NCBI GenBank assembly: GCA_013202335.1
Contig: JABMQR010000338.1
Coordinates: forward strand, 1-13,632
DNA: 13,632 bases
Source: Bacteroidota bacterium
GTDB taxonomy: Bacteria; Spirochaetota; Spirochaetia; JABMQR01
Direction: 5' to 3'
The translations under genes were made by a program, and so were the position numbers. Shown here piece after piece: positions 5,394-12,327 of the stretch; positions within the stretch are counted from its first letter, which is position 1, and every line of letters starts with the position of its first letter. The notes beneath the pieces were generated by a model. It did no database searches and was not told the origin of the DNA. It saw nothing but the letters and a program-made list of their open reading frames with translations.

Positions 5394-7781
5394 TTATCTA
5401 CTTAGAGAAATTCCCAGCTGTTGAGTAAGTAATATTAGTCCTTTCTTATTATGTATCGTTTTAAAACGATCATCTCTTATTAAATTGAAAACTATTTCCT
5501 GAAGTCTCGTTATATCTACACTGAACCCACTTTTTAAGATGGTTTTAAGGAGTTCAGTTAATTTTAAAGCACATTTTTCATTCTGAGATATTACAAATTT
5601 ATCAATTTGTCTTTTCAGAAACTCTTGTATTAAAGATTTTATTGTTTTTATATCCTGATCAGAACCAAACTCACCGATAATGGACAGTAATGCAGATAAC
5701 AGGTTGCTTTGATTTGCTAATTGAGAATTTTGACAATAATCCTCTAATGAGAATTCATATCGGATATACAGTATGCAGTATCCTAAAAATGTGGAATCAG
5801 GTTTTTTGTCCTGAGTAAATTGATTTTGTGAGTAATAGAGAGTTCCTTTTGAAGTTGTAAATACCCTAAGAATGTTGCTGATTTTTTGCAGATCAAATCC
5901 AGAGTTCATTTCCAAGCTTTCATTAGCCCATTTGGTGATACTGTTGAGTATCCTTTGAGGCAGCAGATGCAATGGAATAGTAACCGGTTCCATAAATCCT
6001 GATTTCATTCTTACTTTAATTACTATTTCGTCATTAATGTTATCATACAATAAAACTTCACAACTATATTTCTTAAGTATTGTAGTGTCTTCAATTATTA
6101 CTGAAAAATTTCTCATAATCTCATTATTACTTCCAACACTCTTTTCAACATCATTTTCTGAAAAATCCAGAAGATGGAAAAATCCATAATCAGAATTATG
6201 GGTAGGATTATCAGTAATAAGAAAATAACTCAAAGCAAAATAGGCAGCACCTTCATAAATTCCCTGAATTCTTGGTAATATTGCCAACAGCTGAGTTTTT
6301 CCATTTTTCATTTCCGAAATATTACTCTCAGCTTTTCCAAGTAGGCTTTCAAGCTGCTTCCTTAAATCAATATCAGTAAATTCTGCGTATAACTTTATAG
6401 CATGTAATGCATACTGAATATTTTGTCTGGGTTCTATTCCCGAGATGTCAGCAAAAAACCATCCGCAGGAGGTAAACATGAAATGTCTGAATTTTTGTCC
6501 TTCCAGCAGGGTTAATAGTTTGCTTTGTACGTTAGGTGAGCTGCTTTCTGAAAGAAATTTATGTACAAAATCACGGGGGTTTTCTGCTCCGCAAATTACT
6601 TTTCCATATTCAAGAAGAATTTTTTCAGGATCCAATGTTGTAAGTAGGGAGGCTTCTTTGGTAAAAATGTCCATTAAGGATATATTTAGATCTTTAAAGG
6701 CTGTACGCAAAGGAACCCGCCACTTTTGATTCCAGTTTTTTTCACCACCAGTTGAACATCCGCAATCTTTATACCACCTTGAAACTCCATGTGAACAGCT
6801 CCATGAAGAACCTCTGGAATCTTCACCTTGTTTAAGCTGTGCAGTTGCCTTGGGGGGATTTTTTTCCAGAAATGCTCCATAGTTTGTAAGCTGAAGGGCA
6901 GGGTCTCTATCAAATTTTTTAATGAGGGCGGCCAGACACATATCCCCATACGGTTCATGGTGACCATAAATTTCCCCATCGGTTGCTGTATGAATGAGAG
7001 AATTGCAAACATCATCCTGATTTGAGTACTCTTTTATGGTATTATAGAGTTTATCAGCATTTTTCAGGAAATGACCGAAACTAATACCGGAAGCAAGATC
7101 CGGGTTGTAAAAGAAGGCTGCAACTGATCCTGACTTTCCCTCCAAACGAAAAGGTTGATTAAGCAAGGGGGGGGTGAATCCAGCAGAGCTGTTAATTACT
7201 TTCCCATCATCAAAAATTATTTTTTCTGCCTGCCATGGTGATAGTATAACAAAAGAGATTCCATATTGAATAAGCAAATCAATAGTCTGCTGATTTATTG
7301 CAGCCTCAGGAAGCCATAGTCCTTCCGCAGGACGGTTAAAATGATAATTAAAATCTTGCAGACCCCATGCTAACTGTGTTTCAGCATCCTGTGGAGAATC
7401 CAGAGGTAATATTGTGTGGTTATAGGGTTGTGCGATTGCATTACCGTGTCCGTTTAATTTCCCTGCACTAATTTTATCAGCCTCAATTATCTTTTCATAA
7501 GTTTCTTCGGCTTCGCTTTTTATCCACTTCATTAGAGTAGGCCCAAAATTAAATGAAATTCTGCTGTAGTTATTTACTATGCCCAGGATTCGACCGTCAT
7601 AGGTCAGATATCTGGAAAATGCATTAGCTCTATAGCATTCATGATATATTCTTTCATTCCAGTCAGAAAATGGTTCTGCTGATTTTTGAAAGGGAATTAT
7701 TCCTGTCTCCGGATATTCCCGGGGAGGTTGATAAAAATGTCCATGTAAAACAATGTTAGTAATCATGAGTCGAGTATACAT
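5394..7781 (-). CDS. Glycoside hydrolase family 57 protein with DUF3536 region
   Basis: This 795-aa protein has an N-terminal GH57 catalytic domain (about 8-310). Motif 1 is HGHFYQPP at 13-20. GLWLPE ends at E159, the expected nucleophile, and TATDGEIYGHH (265-275) holds D268, the expected acid/base. Next comes the DUF3536 hallmark, GSSWSCSHGVSRWYKDCGC with WNQKWRVPLR (about 324-359), and then a long, mostly helical C-terminal part with no recognised fold. GH57 enzymes act on alpha-1,4 or 1,6 glucans, but the exact reaction of DUF3536 members is not established. No signal peptide is seen, so it is cytoplasmic. The start at MYTRLM is preceded by AGGAAG; a second Met at residue 6 is possible. 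It diverges from the DUF4912/branching enzyme pair, pointing to glycogen-like polymer metabolism. A run of eight C lies in the coding strand at 7167-7174. Confidence 0.88.
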   Translation of the reverse strand: MYTRLMITNIVLHGHFYQPPREYPETGIIPFQKSAEPFSDWNERIYHECYRANAFSRYLTYDGRILGIVNNYSRISFNFGPTLMKWIKSEAEETYEKIIEADKISAGKLNGHGNAIAQPYNHTILPLDSPQDAETQLAWGLQDFNYHFNRPAEGLWLPEAAINQQTIDLLIQYGISFVILSPWQAEKIIFDDGKVINSSAGFTPPLLNQPFRLEGKSGSVAAFFYNPDLASGISFGHFLKNADKLYNTIKEYSNQDDVCNSLIHTATDGEIYGHHEPYGDMCLAALIKKFDRDPALQLTNYGAFLEKNPPKATAQLKQGEDSRGSSWSCSHGVSRWYKDCGCSTGGEKNWNQKWRVPLRTAFKDLNISLMDIFTKEASLLTTLDPEKILLEYGKVICGAENPRDFVHKFLSESSSPNVQSKLLTLLEGQKFRHFMFTSCGWFFADISGIEPRQNIQYALHAIKLYAEFTDIDLRKQLESLLGKAESNISEMKNGKTQLLAILPRIQGIYEGAAYFALSYFLITDNPTHNSDYGFFHLLDFSENDVEKSVGSNNEIMRNFSVIIEDTTILKKYSCEVLLYDNINDEIVIKVRMKSGFMEPVTIPLHLLPQRILNSITKWANESLEMNSGFDLQKISNILRVFTTSKGTLYYSQNQFTQDKKPDSTFLGYCILYIRYEFSLEDYCQNSQLANQSNLLSALLSIIGEFGSDQDIKTIKSLIQEFLKRQIDKFVISQNEKCALKLTELLKTILKSGFSVDITRLQEIVFNLIRDDRFKTIHNKKGLILLTQQLGISLSR

Positions 7782-7875
7782 ATTCCTTCACTTCCTGATC
7801 AATGAGCCAATTACATAAACCCAATTATTTAAAGATTTTTCTAATATTGTATTAATTGATATATTTGCTCACATG

Positions 7876-7895
7876 AATAATCAAGAATAATCAAG
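7876..7895. repeat. Tandem 10-bp direct repeat upstream of promoter
   Basis: AATAATCAAG occurs twice back to back with no mismatch, just upstream of the -35 hexamer proposed for the DUF4912 gene. One helical turn per unit would put two protein contacts on the same DNA face, as for an activator or a shared regulator of the divergent glucan genes. The function is inferred. Confidence 0.6.
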
Positions 7896-7907
7896 TATAT
7901 GATCATG

Positions 7908-7936
7908 TTGACTAAAACCAAGCTTTTATCTACGAT
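7908..7936 (+). promoter_or_regulatory. Candidate sigma-70 promoter for the DUF4912-branching enzyme operon
   Basis: TTGACT (7908-7913) and TACGAT (7931-7936) match the -35 and -10 consensus at 5/6 and 4/6, with an ideal 17-bp spacer. The start codon is 73 nt further on, leaving a 5' leader of about 65 nt. An 8-bp inverted repeat, CACATGAA (7870-7877) and TTCATGTG (7944-7951), flanks the promoter. Confidence 0.5.
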
Positions 7937-8008
7937 TAACTTGTTCATGTGTAATTTGGATCGTTATGGTGATCTTGGCAGATTGATTTATAGAAAGCTG
8001 GAGTAAAT

Positions 8009-8746
8009 ATGACCGTAGATATGTATAAGTCACTTTCCATTGAAGAATTGCAGCAATTGACAGCCAGAGAGGGTGTTAAAGCTGTTGACAGGTACAATCG
8101 TGATGAGTTAGTAGATATTCTTGAAGAGATTTGGGAAGAAAAAATAGCAGACAGAAAGCTTAATAATGATATTATGCGCCTGAAAGGGAAAAAGTATGAT
8201 ATATATCGTGAAGATTTAAATGAGAACTATAAAGAAAATGAGTATATAATTCCCGAACATTACCCCAGAACTTATATCCAGCTATTACTGAGAGATCCTT
8301 ATTGGGCATATGCATATTGGGATATTAATCAGTTTGAACTGAAAACATTATTAACCAAAACTCCTGAGCCGCAATTTTTCCTCCGGGTATATGAAATGCA
8401 TAGTAAGACATCAATAACCGATGATTCATTAAGTAGTTTTGAGATACCCGTTAAAGCTGAGGATTCGAGTTGGTATATAAATCTTCCAACACCCGGTCGA
8501 TGGTATCAGGTTGATCTTATCTGTTTAGTTGGTGATGACGAAGAGCTGTTATGCCGATCACATATGATTGAAAGCCCGGGAGGCTACTGGTTGAACAGAG
8601 GGGATGAACTTAGGAAAGACCCTGATGCTTTCAAGCTTTTCCTCTCAGGGGTTACGGATAGTTCCGGGAATATTGCGGATAATATCCTGATTCAGAAAAT
8701 ATTATCAGAAATGGAAGATTCAAGAAATTCTTCCAATGAGGTTTAA
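8009..8746 (+). CDS. DUF4912 domain-containing protein
   Basis: This 245-aa protein is of unknown function. Residues 7-40 (SLSIEELQQLTAREGV...YNRDELVDILEE) resemble the helix-extended-helix of the Rho N-terminal/SAP-like fold. A short charged helix follows. DUF4912 runs from about 85 to 205 and includes the hallmark LLRDPYWAYAYWDI (93-106), the strand pattern FFLRVYEM, and LPTPGRWYQVDL (159-170). The strand-rich pattern with aromatic residues suggests a beta-sandwich, perhaps binding glucan like CBM48-type modules; that is inference. The C-terminus is polar and probably disordered. The start has a good ribosome site (GGAG, 7-8 nt upstream). Its stop lies 1 nt before the branching enzyme start, so the two are tightly cotranscribed and the protein may assist that enzyme. 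Confidence 0.85.
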   Translation: MTVDMYKSLSIEELQQLTAREGVKAVDRYNRDELVDILEEIWEEKIADRKLNNDIMRLKGKKYDIYREDLNENYKENEYIIPEHYPRTYIQLLLRDPYWAYAYWDINQFELKTLLTKTPEPQFFLRVYEMHSKTSITDDSLSSFEIPVKAEDSSWYINLPTPGRWYQVDLICLVGDDEELLCRSHMIESPGGYWLNRGDELRKDPDAFKLFLSGVTDSSGNIADNILIQKILSEMEDSRNSSNEV

Positions 8747-8747
8747 C

Positions 8748-10331
8748 ATGGGGAAAGGACTTGTCGGTTTAACTTTACATGCCCACTTACCATTTGTGCG
8801 AAATCCGAAACACCCAAGATTTTTGGAAGAAGACTGGCTTTTTGAGGCAATATCTGAAACATATTTACCGATGCTTCGCATGTTTAATAAATTACGGTCA
8901 GAGGGAGTACCGTTTCGGGTTACTATTTCTCTTTCTCCGACACTCTGCAGTATGCTGGCAGATAAATTATTACAGTCCCGTTATGTAGAACACGCAGAAA
9001 GACTGTTGGACTTAGGTAATAAAGAGATAGAACGTACGTTGAATCAGCCGGATTTTAATCGACTTGCAAAAATGTATTGTTCAATGCACAAACATAATTT
9101 AGAAGATTTTAATGAATTATACAGACAAAATATTTTAATCGGTTTTCGAAGTCTTGAAGACAGCGGGCATTTGGTTTTAATAACTACAGCTGCCACTCAT
9201 GCATTTCTTCCATTATTTCAAGAGTTTCCTCAGGCGGTAAAAGCACAGATTGAACTTGCAATTATGTCTCACATATCCCATTTTAGAAAAAAACCGAAAG
9301 GATTTTGGCTTCCTGAATGTGGATTTTATCCTGGGCTTGAAAAAATTCTTGCATCATATGATATTAATTATTTTTATACCGCAGCACATGCACTTTCACT
9401 TGCTGATAAAAAGGTGGATAGGGGAGTCTATGCACCGGTAAACTGTGGTTATGGTATATCAGCTTTTGCGCGGGATTATGGACTTTCTCAGACTGTATGG
9501 TCAGAAGATGATGGTTATCCTGTTGACCGGGTGTATAGAGAGTTTTACCGGGATATTGGATTTGATCTTGATGTTGACTATTTGCGGCCCTATCTTCATG
9601 AACCGGATATTCGCTCGTTTACGGGTTTTAAGTATTGGGCAATAACTTCAAAATCAAATGTAAAAACAGTGTATGACCCGGAACTAGCCAAGAAACGTGT
9701 ACTGGAGCATGCAGGTAATTTTATCTATATGATTAAAAGAAAAACCCAGAGCCTTGAGACCTCACTTGACCGGCCCCCATTTTTCTCCATCCCTTTTGAT
9801 GCTGAGCTTTTTGGGCACTGGTGGTTTGAGGGTGTTTCATGGTTTGAGCAGATACTCAGGTTGATGGCAAAAGAGGATCAGGTGGAGTTAACTACTCCCG
9901 AAAGATATCTATCTCAATACCCTGATAATCAGCAAGTGCAACCGGCTTTATCCAGTTGGGGAAACAAAGGGTACGCATCTGTCTGGGTTGATGGGTCCAA
10001 TGATTGGATGTATCGGCACTTACATAGATCTATCGACAGAATGACAGAACTGGTAGAGAGGTTTCCGGATCAGGTCTCCCTTAAAGGGAGGTTCCTTAAA
10101 CATGCAGCAAGGGAAGTACTTCTGGCAATGGCTTCTGATTGGCCTTTCGTTGTAAGTAACGGTACTTCTGTAGGATATGCCCAGCATCGGTTAAAAGAAC
10201 ATCTACACAATTTTAATCTGGTTTATGAAAATATGTGCAGAAATTCAGTTAATACTGAGTGGCTTACAAGGACCGAGAAAAAAACAAACTTGTTTCCTGA
10301 TATAGACTATAGAATTTTTGCAAAATCCTAA
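8748..10331 (+). CDS. GH57 1,4-alpha-glucan branching enzyme (DUF1957 type)
   Basis: This 527-aa enzyme probably creates alpha-1,6 branches in glycogen-like glucan in the cytoplasm. Numbered from this start, HAHLPF (motif 1) is at 11-16. GFWLPECGFYPG (185-196) carries E190, the expected nucleophile, and FDAELFGHWWFEG (350-362) carries D351, the expected acid/base. VWSEDDGYPVD lies in the active-site loop region. The helical C-terminal DUF1957 domain (about 420-520) contains WVDGSNDW and AASDWPF-like segments. Length fits the Thermus/Thermococcus type. I chose ATG at 8748 because GAGG sits 6 nt ahead; a start 12 nt earlier would overlap the DUF4912 gene and lacks a ribosome site. GH57 members with this layout sometimes show weak branching, so activity on starch is likely rather than proven. 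Confidence 0.9.
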   Translation: MGKGLVGLTLHAHLPFVRNPKHPRFLEEDWLFEAISETYLPMLRMFNKLRSEGVPFRVTISLSPTLCSMLADKLLQSRYVEHAERLLDLGNKEIERTLNQPDFNRLAKMYCSMHKHNLEDFNELYRQNILIGFRSLEDSGHLVLITTAATHAFLPLFQEFPQAVKAQIELAIMSHISHFRKKPKGFWLPECGFYPGLEKILASYDINYFYTAAHALSLADKKVDRGVYAPVNCGYGISAFARDYGLSQTVWSEDDGYPVDRVYREFYRDIGFDLDVDYLRPYLHEPDIRSFTGFKYWAITSKSNVKTVYDPELAKKRVLEHAGNFIYMIKRKTQSLETSLDRPPFFSIPFDAELFGHWWFEGVSWFEQILRLMAKEDQVELTTPERYLSQYPDNQQVQPALSSWGNKGYASVWVDGSNDWMYRHLHRSIDRMTELVERFPDQVSLKGRFLKHAAREVLLAMASDWPFVVSNGTSVGYAQHRLKEHLHNFNLVYENMCRNSVNTEWLTRTEKKTNLFPDIDYRIFAKS

Positions 10332-10395
10332 GGATTGTCAGGAATAACAAGTATTATAGAATATATTCAGCTGTGTAAATTACTTCACTGTATGC

Positions 10396-10425
10396 AGGGA
10401 ATTGCTTGTTTTAAGCGTATTCCCT
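10396..10425 (+). terminator. Hairpin downstream of branching enzyme gene (weak terminator candidate)
   Basis: AGGGAAT (10396-10402) pairs with ATTCCCT (10419-10425) and GCTT (10404-10407) with AAGC (10413-10416), with a small internal loop and loop GTTTT. The stem ends 65-95 nt after the branching enzyme stop. No T-run follows, so it is either a rho-dependent or 3'-end stabilising structure, or unrelated. The rest of 10332-10480 shows nothing clear. Confidence 0.4.
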
Positions 10426-10487
10426 ACATCTGTTAAGTATATAATTTTGTATTCAAGAAATAACCCCATAATTCAATTTCTCAAAAC

Positions 10488-10518
10488 TTGACTTTAACAT
10501 ACTATCAGTTACTATGTT
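10488..10518 (+). promoter_or_regulatory. Candidate promoter of the dcw cluster (Pmra)
   Basis: TTGACT at 10488-10493 is a strong -35. The best -10 is TATGTT at 10513-10518 (4/6) with a 19-bp gap, longer than ideal. Transcription would start near 10525, right at the first MraZ box, which suits repression by MraZ. Confidence 0.4.
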
Positions 10519-10523
10519 ACTAA

Positions 10524-10549
10524 GTGGTAAAAAGTAGTAAAAAGTGGGA
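10524..10549 (+). promoter_or_regulatory. MraZ box array (autoregulatory operator)
   Basis: GTGGT (10524), GTAGT (10534) and GTGGGA (10544) recur at exactly 10-bp steps, joined by A-rich spacers. MraZ proteins bind direct repeats of TGGGN/GTGG type at one-turn spacing just upstream of mraZ, which this matches. A further GTGGGA lies at 10585-10590 over the mraZ ribosome site. The middle repeat is degenerate. Confidence 0.75.
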
Positions 10550-10593
10550 GTAAATCCCAAATTATTGAGAAATATTGTCCAAAGGTGGGAATG

Positions 10594-11055
10594 ATGCTTA
10601 CCGGTGAATACAAAAATACAATTGATGAGAAAGGCCGGATTCTCATACCCTCACGTCTGCGTAGTTCAATTGCAGGGAATACCCTCATTGTAACGCGAAG
10701 CATTGAAAAAAACTTATGGATGATGCTCCCGGAGATGTGGACAAAGGTGAAGGAACAAATTACCAGTGGTCCAGGTGCGATGTTTAATTCTCAAACCAGA
10801 ACTCTCCAGAGAAGGATAATTGCTCCTGCACAGGAGTGTGAAATAGATAAAGCAGGGAGAATCAATATTCCTCCGGGACTTAGGGATTCAGTAGACCTCC
10901 AACCAAAACAGGAAGCAGTGATCCTTGGGATCGACACCTATCTGGAATTATGGAACACCGATGAATATTCAGCATTTTTGGAGCGAAGTGAACAAGAGTT
11001 TGCTGAAGCTTCAGAATCACTTGGAAGAAAGCTTGAAGCCAGGTATGGACAGTAG
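10594..11055 (+). CDS. mraZ: Transcriptional regulator MraZ
   Basis: This 153-aa DNA-binding protein represses or tunes the division and cell wall cluster by binding repeats ahead of its own gene. It has two SpoVT/AbrB-like halves: MLTGEYKNTIDEKGRILIPSRLR with DEKGR at 11-15, and CEIDKAGRINIPPGLR with DKAGR at 85-89. The protein normally forms a ring of 8-12 subunits. Length is typical. ATG 10594 aligns with the family start (MxxGEY) and lies 5 nt after AAGGTGG; ATG 10591 and GTG 10585 are in frame but badly spaced. It is the first gene of the cluster, 1 nt ahead of rsmH. Confidence 0.95.
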   Translation: MLTGEYKNTIDEKGRILIPSRLRSSIAGNTLIVTRSIEKNLWMMLPEMWTKVKEQITSGPGAMFNSQTRTLQRRIIAPAQECEIDKAGRINIPPGLRDSVDLQPKQEAVILGIDTYLELWNTDEYSAFLERSEQEFAEASESLGRKLEARYGQ

Positions 11056-11056
11056 T

Positions 11057-12007
11057 ATGGAAAACAAAGTGCTTCACTATTCAGTAATGCCTCAGGAAGT
11101 CATGGAATTATTAAGTCCGGCAGCAGAGTTGGAGAATAGTCTCATGATTGACTGTACGCTTGGTGAGGGTGGCCATAGTGAACTTTTTCTGAAAAATTAC
11201 CCCAATTTACGATTAGTTGGTCTTGATCGTGATAATGAAATAATTAAACGGGCAAAACAACGTTTGGCTCCTTTTGGCAATCGGGTAACTATTCTTAACA
11301 CCTGGTTTGACGATTTTTTCACAAAACCGGAAATGTATGAATCCGTTGGGCGACCAACATGCATTCTTTTTGATTTAGGGATTTCAATATTTCATTATGA
11401 AGTTTCCGGGAGAGGCTTTAGTTTTAATAAAGATGAACCGCTGGATATGAGACTTAATAATGAAGAGGGCATAACTGCTGAATTTATCGTTAATACCTAT
11501 GGGAAAGATCAGCTTGCAGATGTAATTTACCAATACGGCGAAGAGAGATATTCCCGTCGAATATCTGCAGCAATATGTAAGAGAAGGGGTACAAAGGCTG
11601 TTCAAAGTTCTGCTGATTTGGCAGATATCATAAAGGGGGCTGTTCCCAGAGATTACCGATATGGAAGAATTCATCCAGCCACAAGGACCTTTCAGGCTTT
11701 GCGGATCGAGGTGAATGGTGAACTTGATCGTATAGAACAAACTTTAGATAGAGCGATTGAGCTGCTGCAGCCGGGTGGGCGAATAGCTGTTATCAGTTTT
11801 CACTCATTAGAAGATCGCAGAGTTAAGCAGGCCTTTAAGAGATTGGCAAAAGGCTGTGTTTGTCCACCTGAGGCACCAAGATGCGTTTGTGATGGACTGC
11901 CAACAGTTAAACTGCTGCATAAAAAACCGTTTCGTGCAGAAGATGAGGAAATAAAGATTAATCCGGCTTCCAGGAGTGCAAAACTTCGGGGCGTCGAGAA
12001 ATTATAG
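11057..12007 (+). CDS. rsmH: 16S rRNA (cytosine(1402)-N(4))-methyltransferase RsmH
   Basis: This 316-aa enzyme (formerly MraW) uses S-adenosylmethionine to methylate N4 of C1402 in the ribosomal P site. The SAM-binding loop DCTLGEGGHS is at 32-41. It is followed by GLDRD, LFDLGIS (104-110), RGFSF...EPLDMRL (119-132), the specific GRIHPATRTFQALRIEVN (203-220) and ISFHSLEDRRVK (246-257). Four cysteines in CVCPPEAPRCVCDG (267-280) match the Cys-rich tail loop of many relatives. ATG 11057 begins 1 nt after the mraZ stop. ATG 11045 is an alternative overlapping mraZ by 11 nt. The longer open frame back to 10925 is only an extension inside mraZ and lacks family similarity. Confidence 0.96.
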   Translation: MENKVLHYSVMPQEVMELLSPAAELENSLMIDCTLGEGGHSELFLKNYPNLRLVGLDRDNEIIKRAKQRLAPFGNRVTILNTWFDDFFTKPEMYESVGRPTCILFDLGISIFHYEVSGRGFSFNKDEPLDMRLNNEEGITAEFIVNTYGKDQLADVIYQYGEERYSRRISAAICKRRGTKAVQSSADLADIIKGAVPRDYRYGRIHPATRTFQALRIEVNGELDRIEQTLDRAIELLQPGGRIAVISFHSLEDRRVKQAFKRLAKGCVCPPEAPRCVCDGLPTVKLLHKKPFRAEDEEIKINPASRSAKLRGVEKL

Positions 12008-12019
12008 AAAAGAAAAGAG

Positions 12020-12316
12020 ATGCAGCAGGTAGGTGTCAACTATAAAAAGCGGTTGATCGGGGTATTGGTGGCAATTTTGCTGCCGGCTCTCACACTGTTT
12101 CCTGTCCATCAGGCTTCCCTGCACAGGGAGATGATCCGGGACTTGCAGAAAATGAGAAGTGAAATGCTTGCAGTAAATGAATTTAACAGGATCCTGGCCG
12201 TGGAAATTGCAGAATTGGCAAATCCGGATAGGATTTCAAGAATTGCTGAGAATGTTCTTAGCATGAAAAAAGCTGAGGAAGAGGATCTGGCATTGGTCAG
12301 GCATTCTGAAGAATAA
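12020..12316 (+). CDS. ftsL: Cell division protein FtsL
   Basis: This 98-aa bitopic membrane protein belongs to the divisome and forms a complex with FtsB/DivIC and FtsQ/DivIB. Residues 1-10 are a short cytoplasmic tail ending KKR. Residues 11-29 are one hydrophobic segment (LIGVLVAILLPALTLFP). A coiled coil of about 33-65 follows on the outside, and NPDRISRIAENVLSMKKAEEED (69-90) fits the FtsL pattern 'sPxRIexiAxxxLgM'. Sequence identity in FtsL is always low, so the call rests on topology and position, right after rsmH. The start is preceded by AAAAGAG. murF starts 11 nt after its stop, with no ftsI or murE between. Confidence 0.85.
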   Translation: MQQVGVNYKKRLIGVLVAILLPALTLFPVHQASLHREMIRDLQKMRSEMLAVNEFNRILAVEIAELANPDRISRIAENVLSMKKAEEEDLALVRHSEE

Positions 12317-12327
12317 GAGATGTATGT

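Noticed and set aside
8736..8747. Upstream start for the branching enzyme overlapping the DUF4912 gene
   Set aside because: No ribosome site precedes it, while GAGG sits 6 nt before ATG 8748. Only four residues differ.
10925..11056. Longer open frame extending rsmH upstream by 44 codons
   Set aside because: It lies wholly inside mraZ in another frame, shows no RsmH family similarity, and ATG 11057 gives the normal family length.
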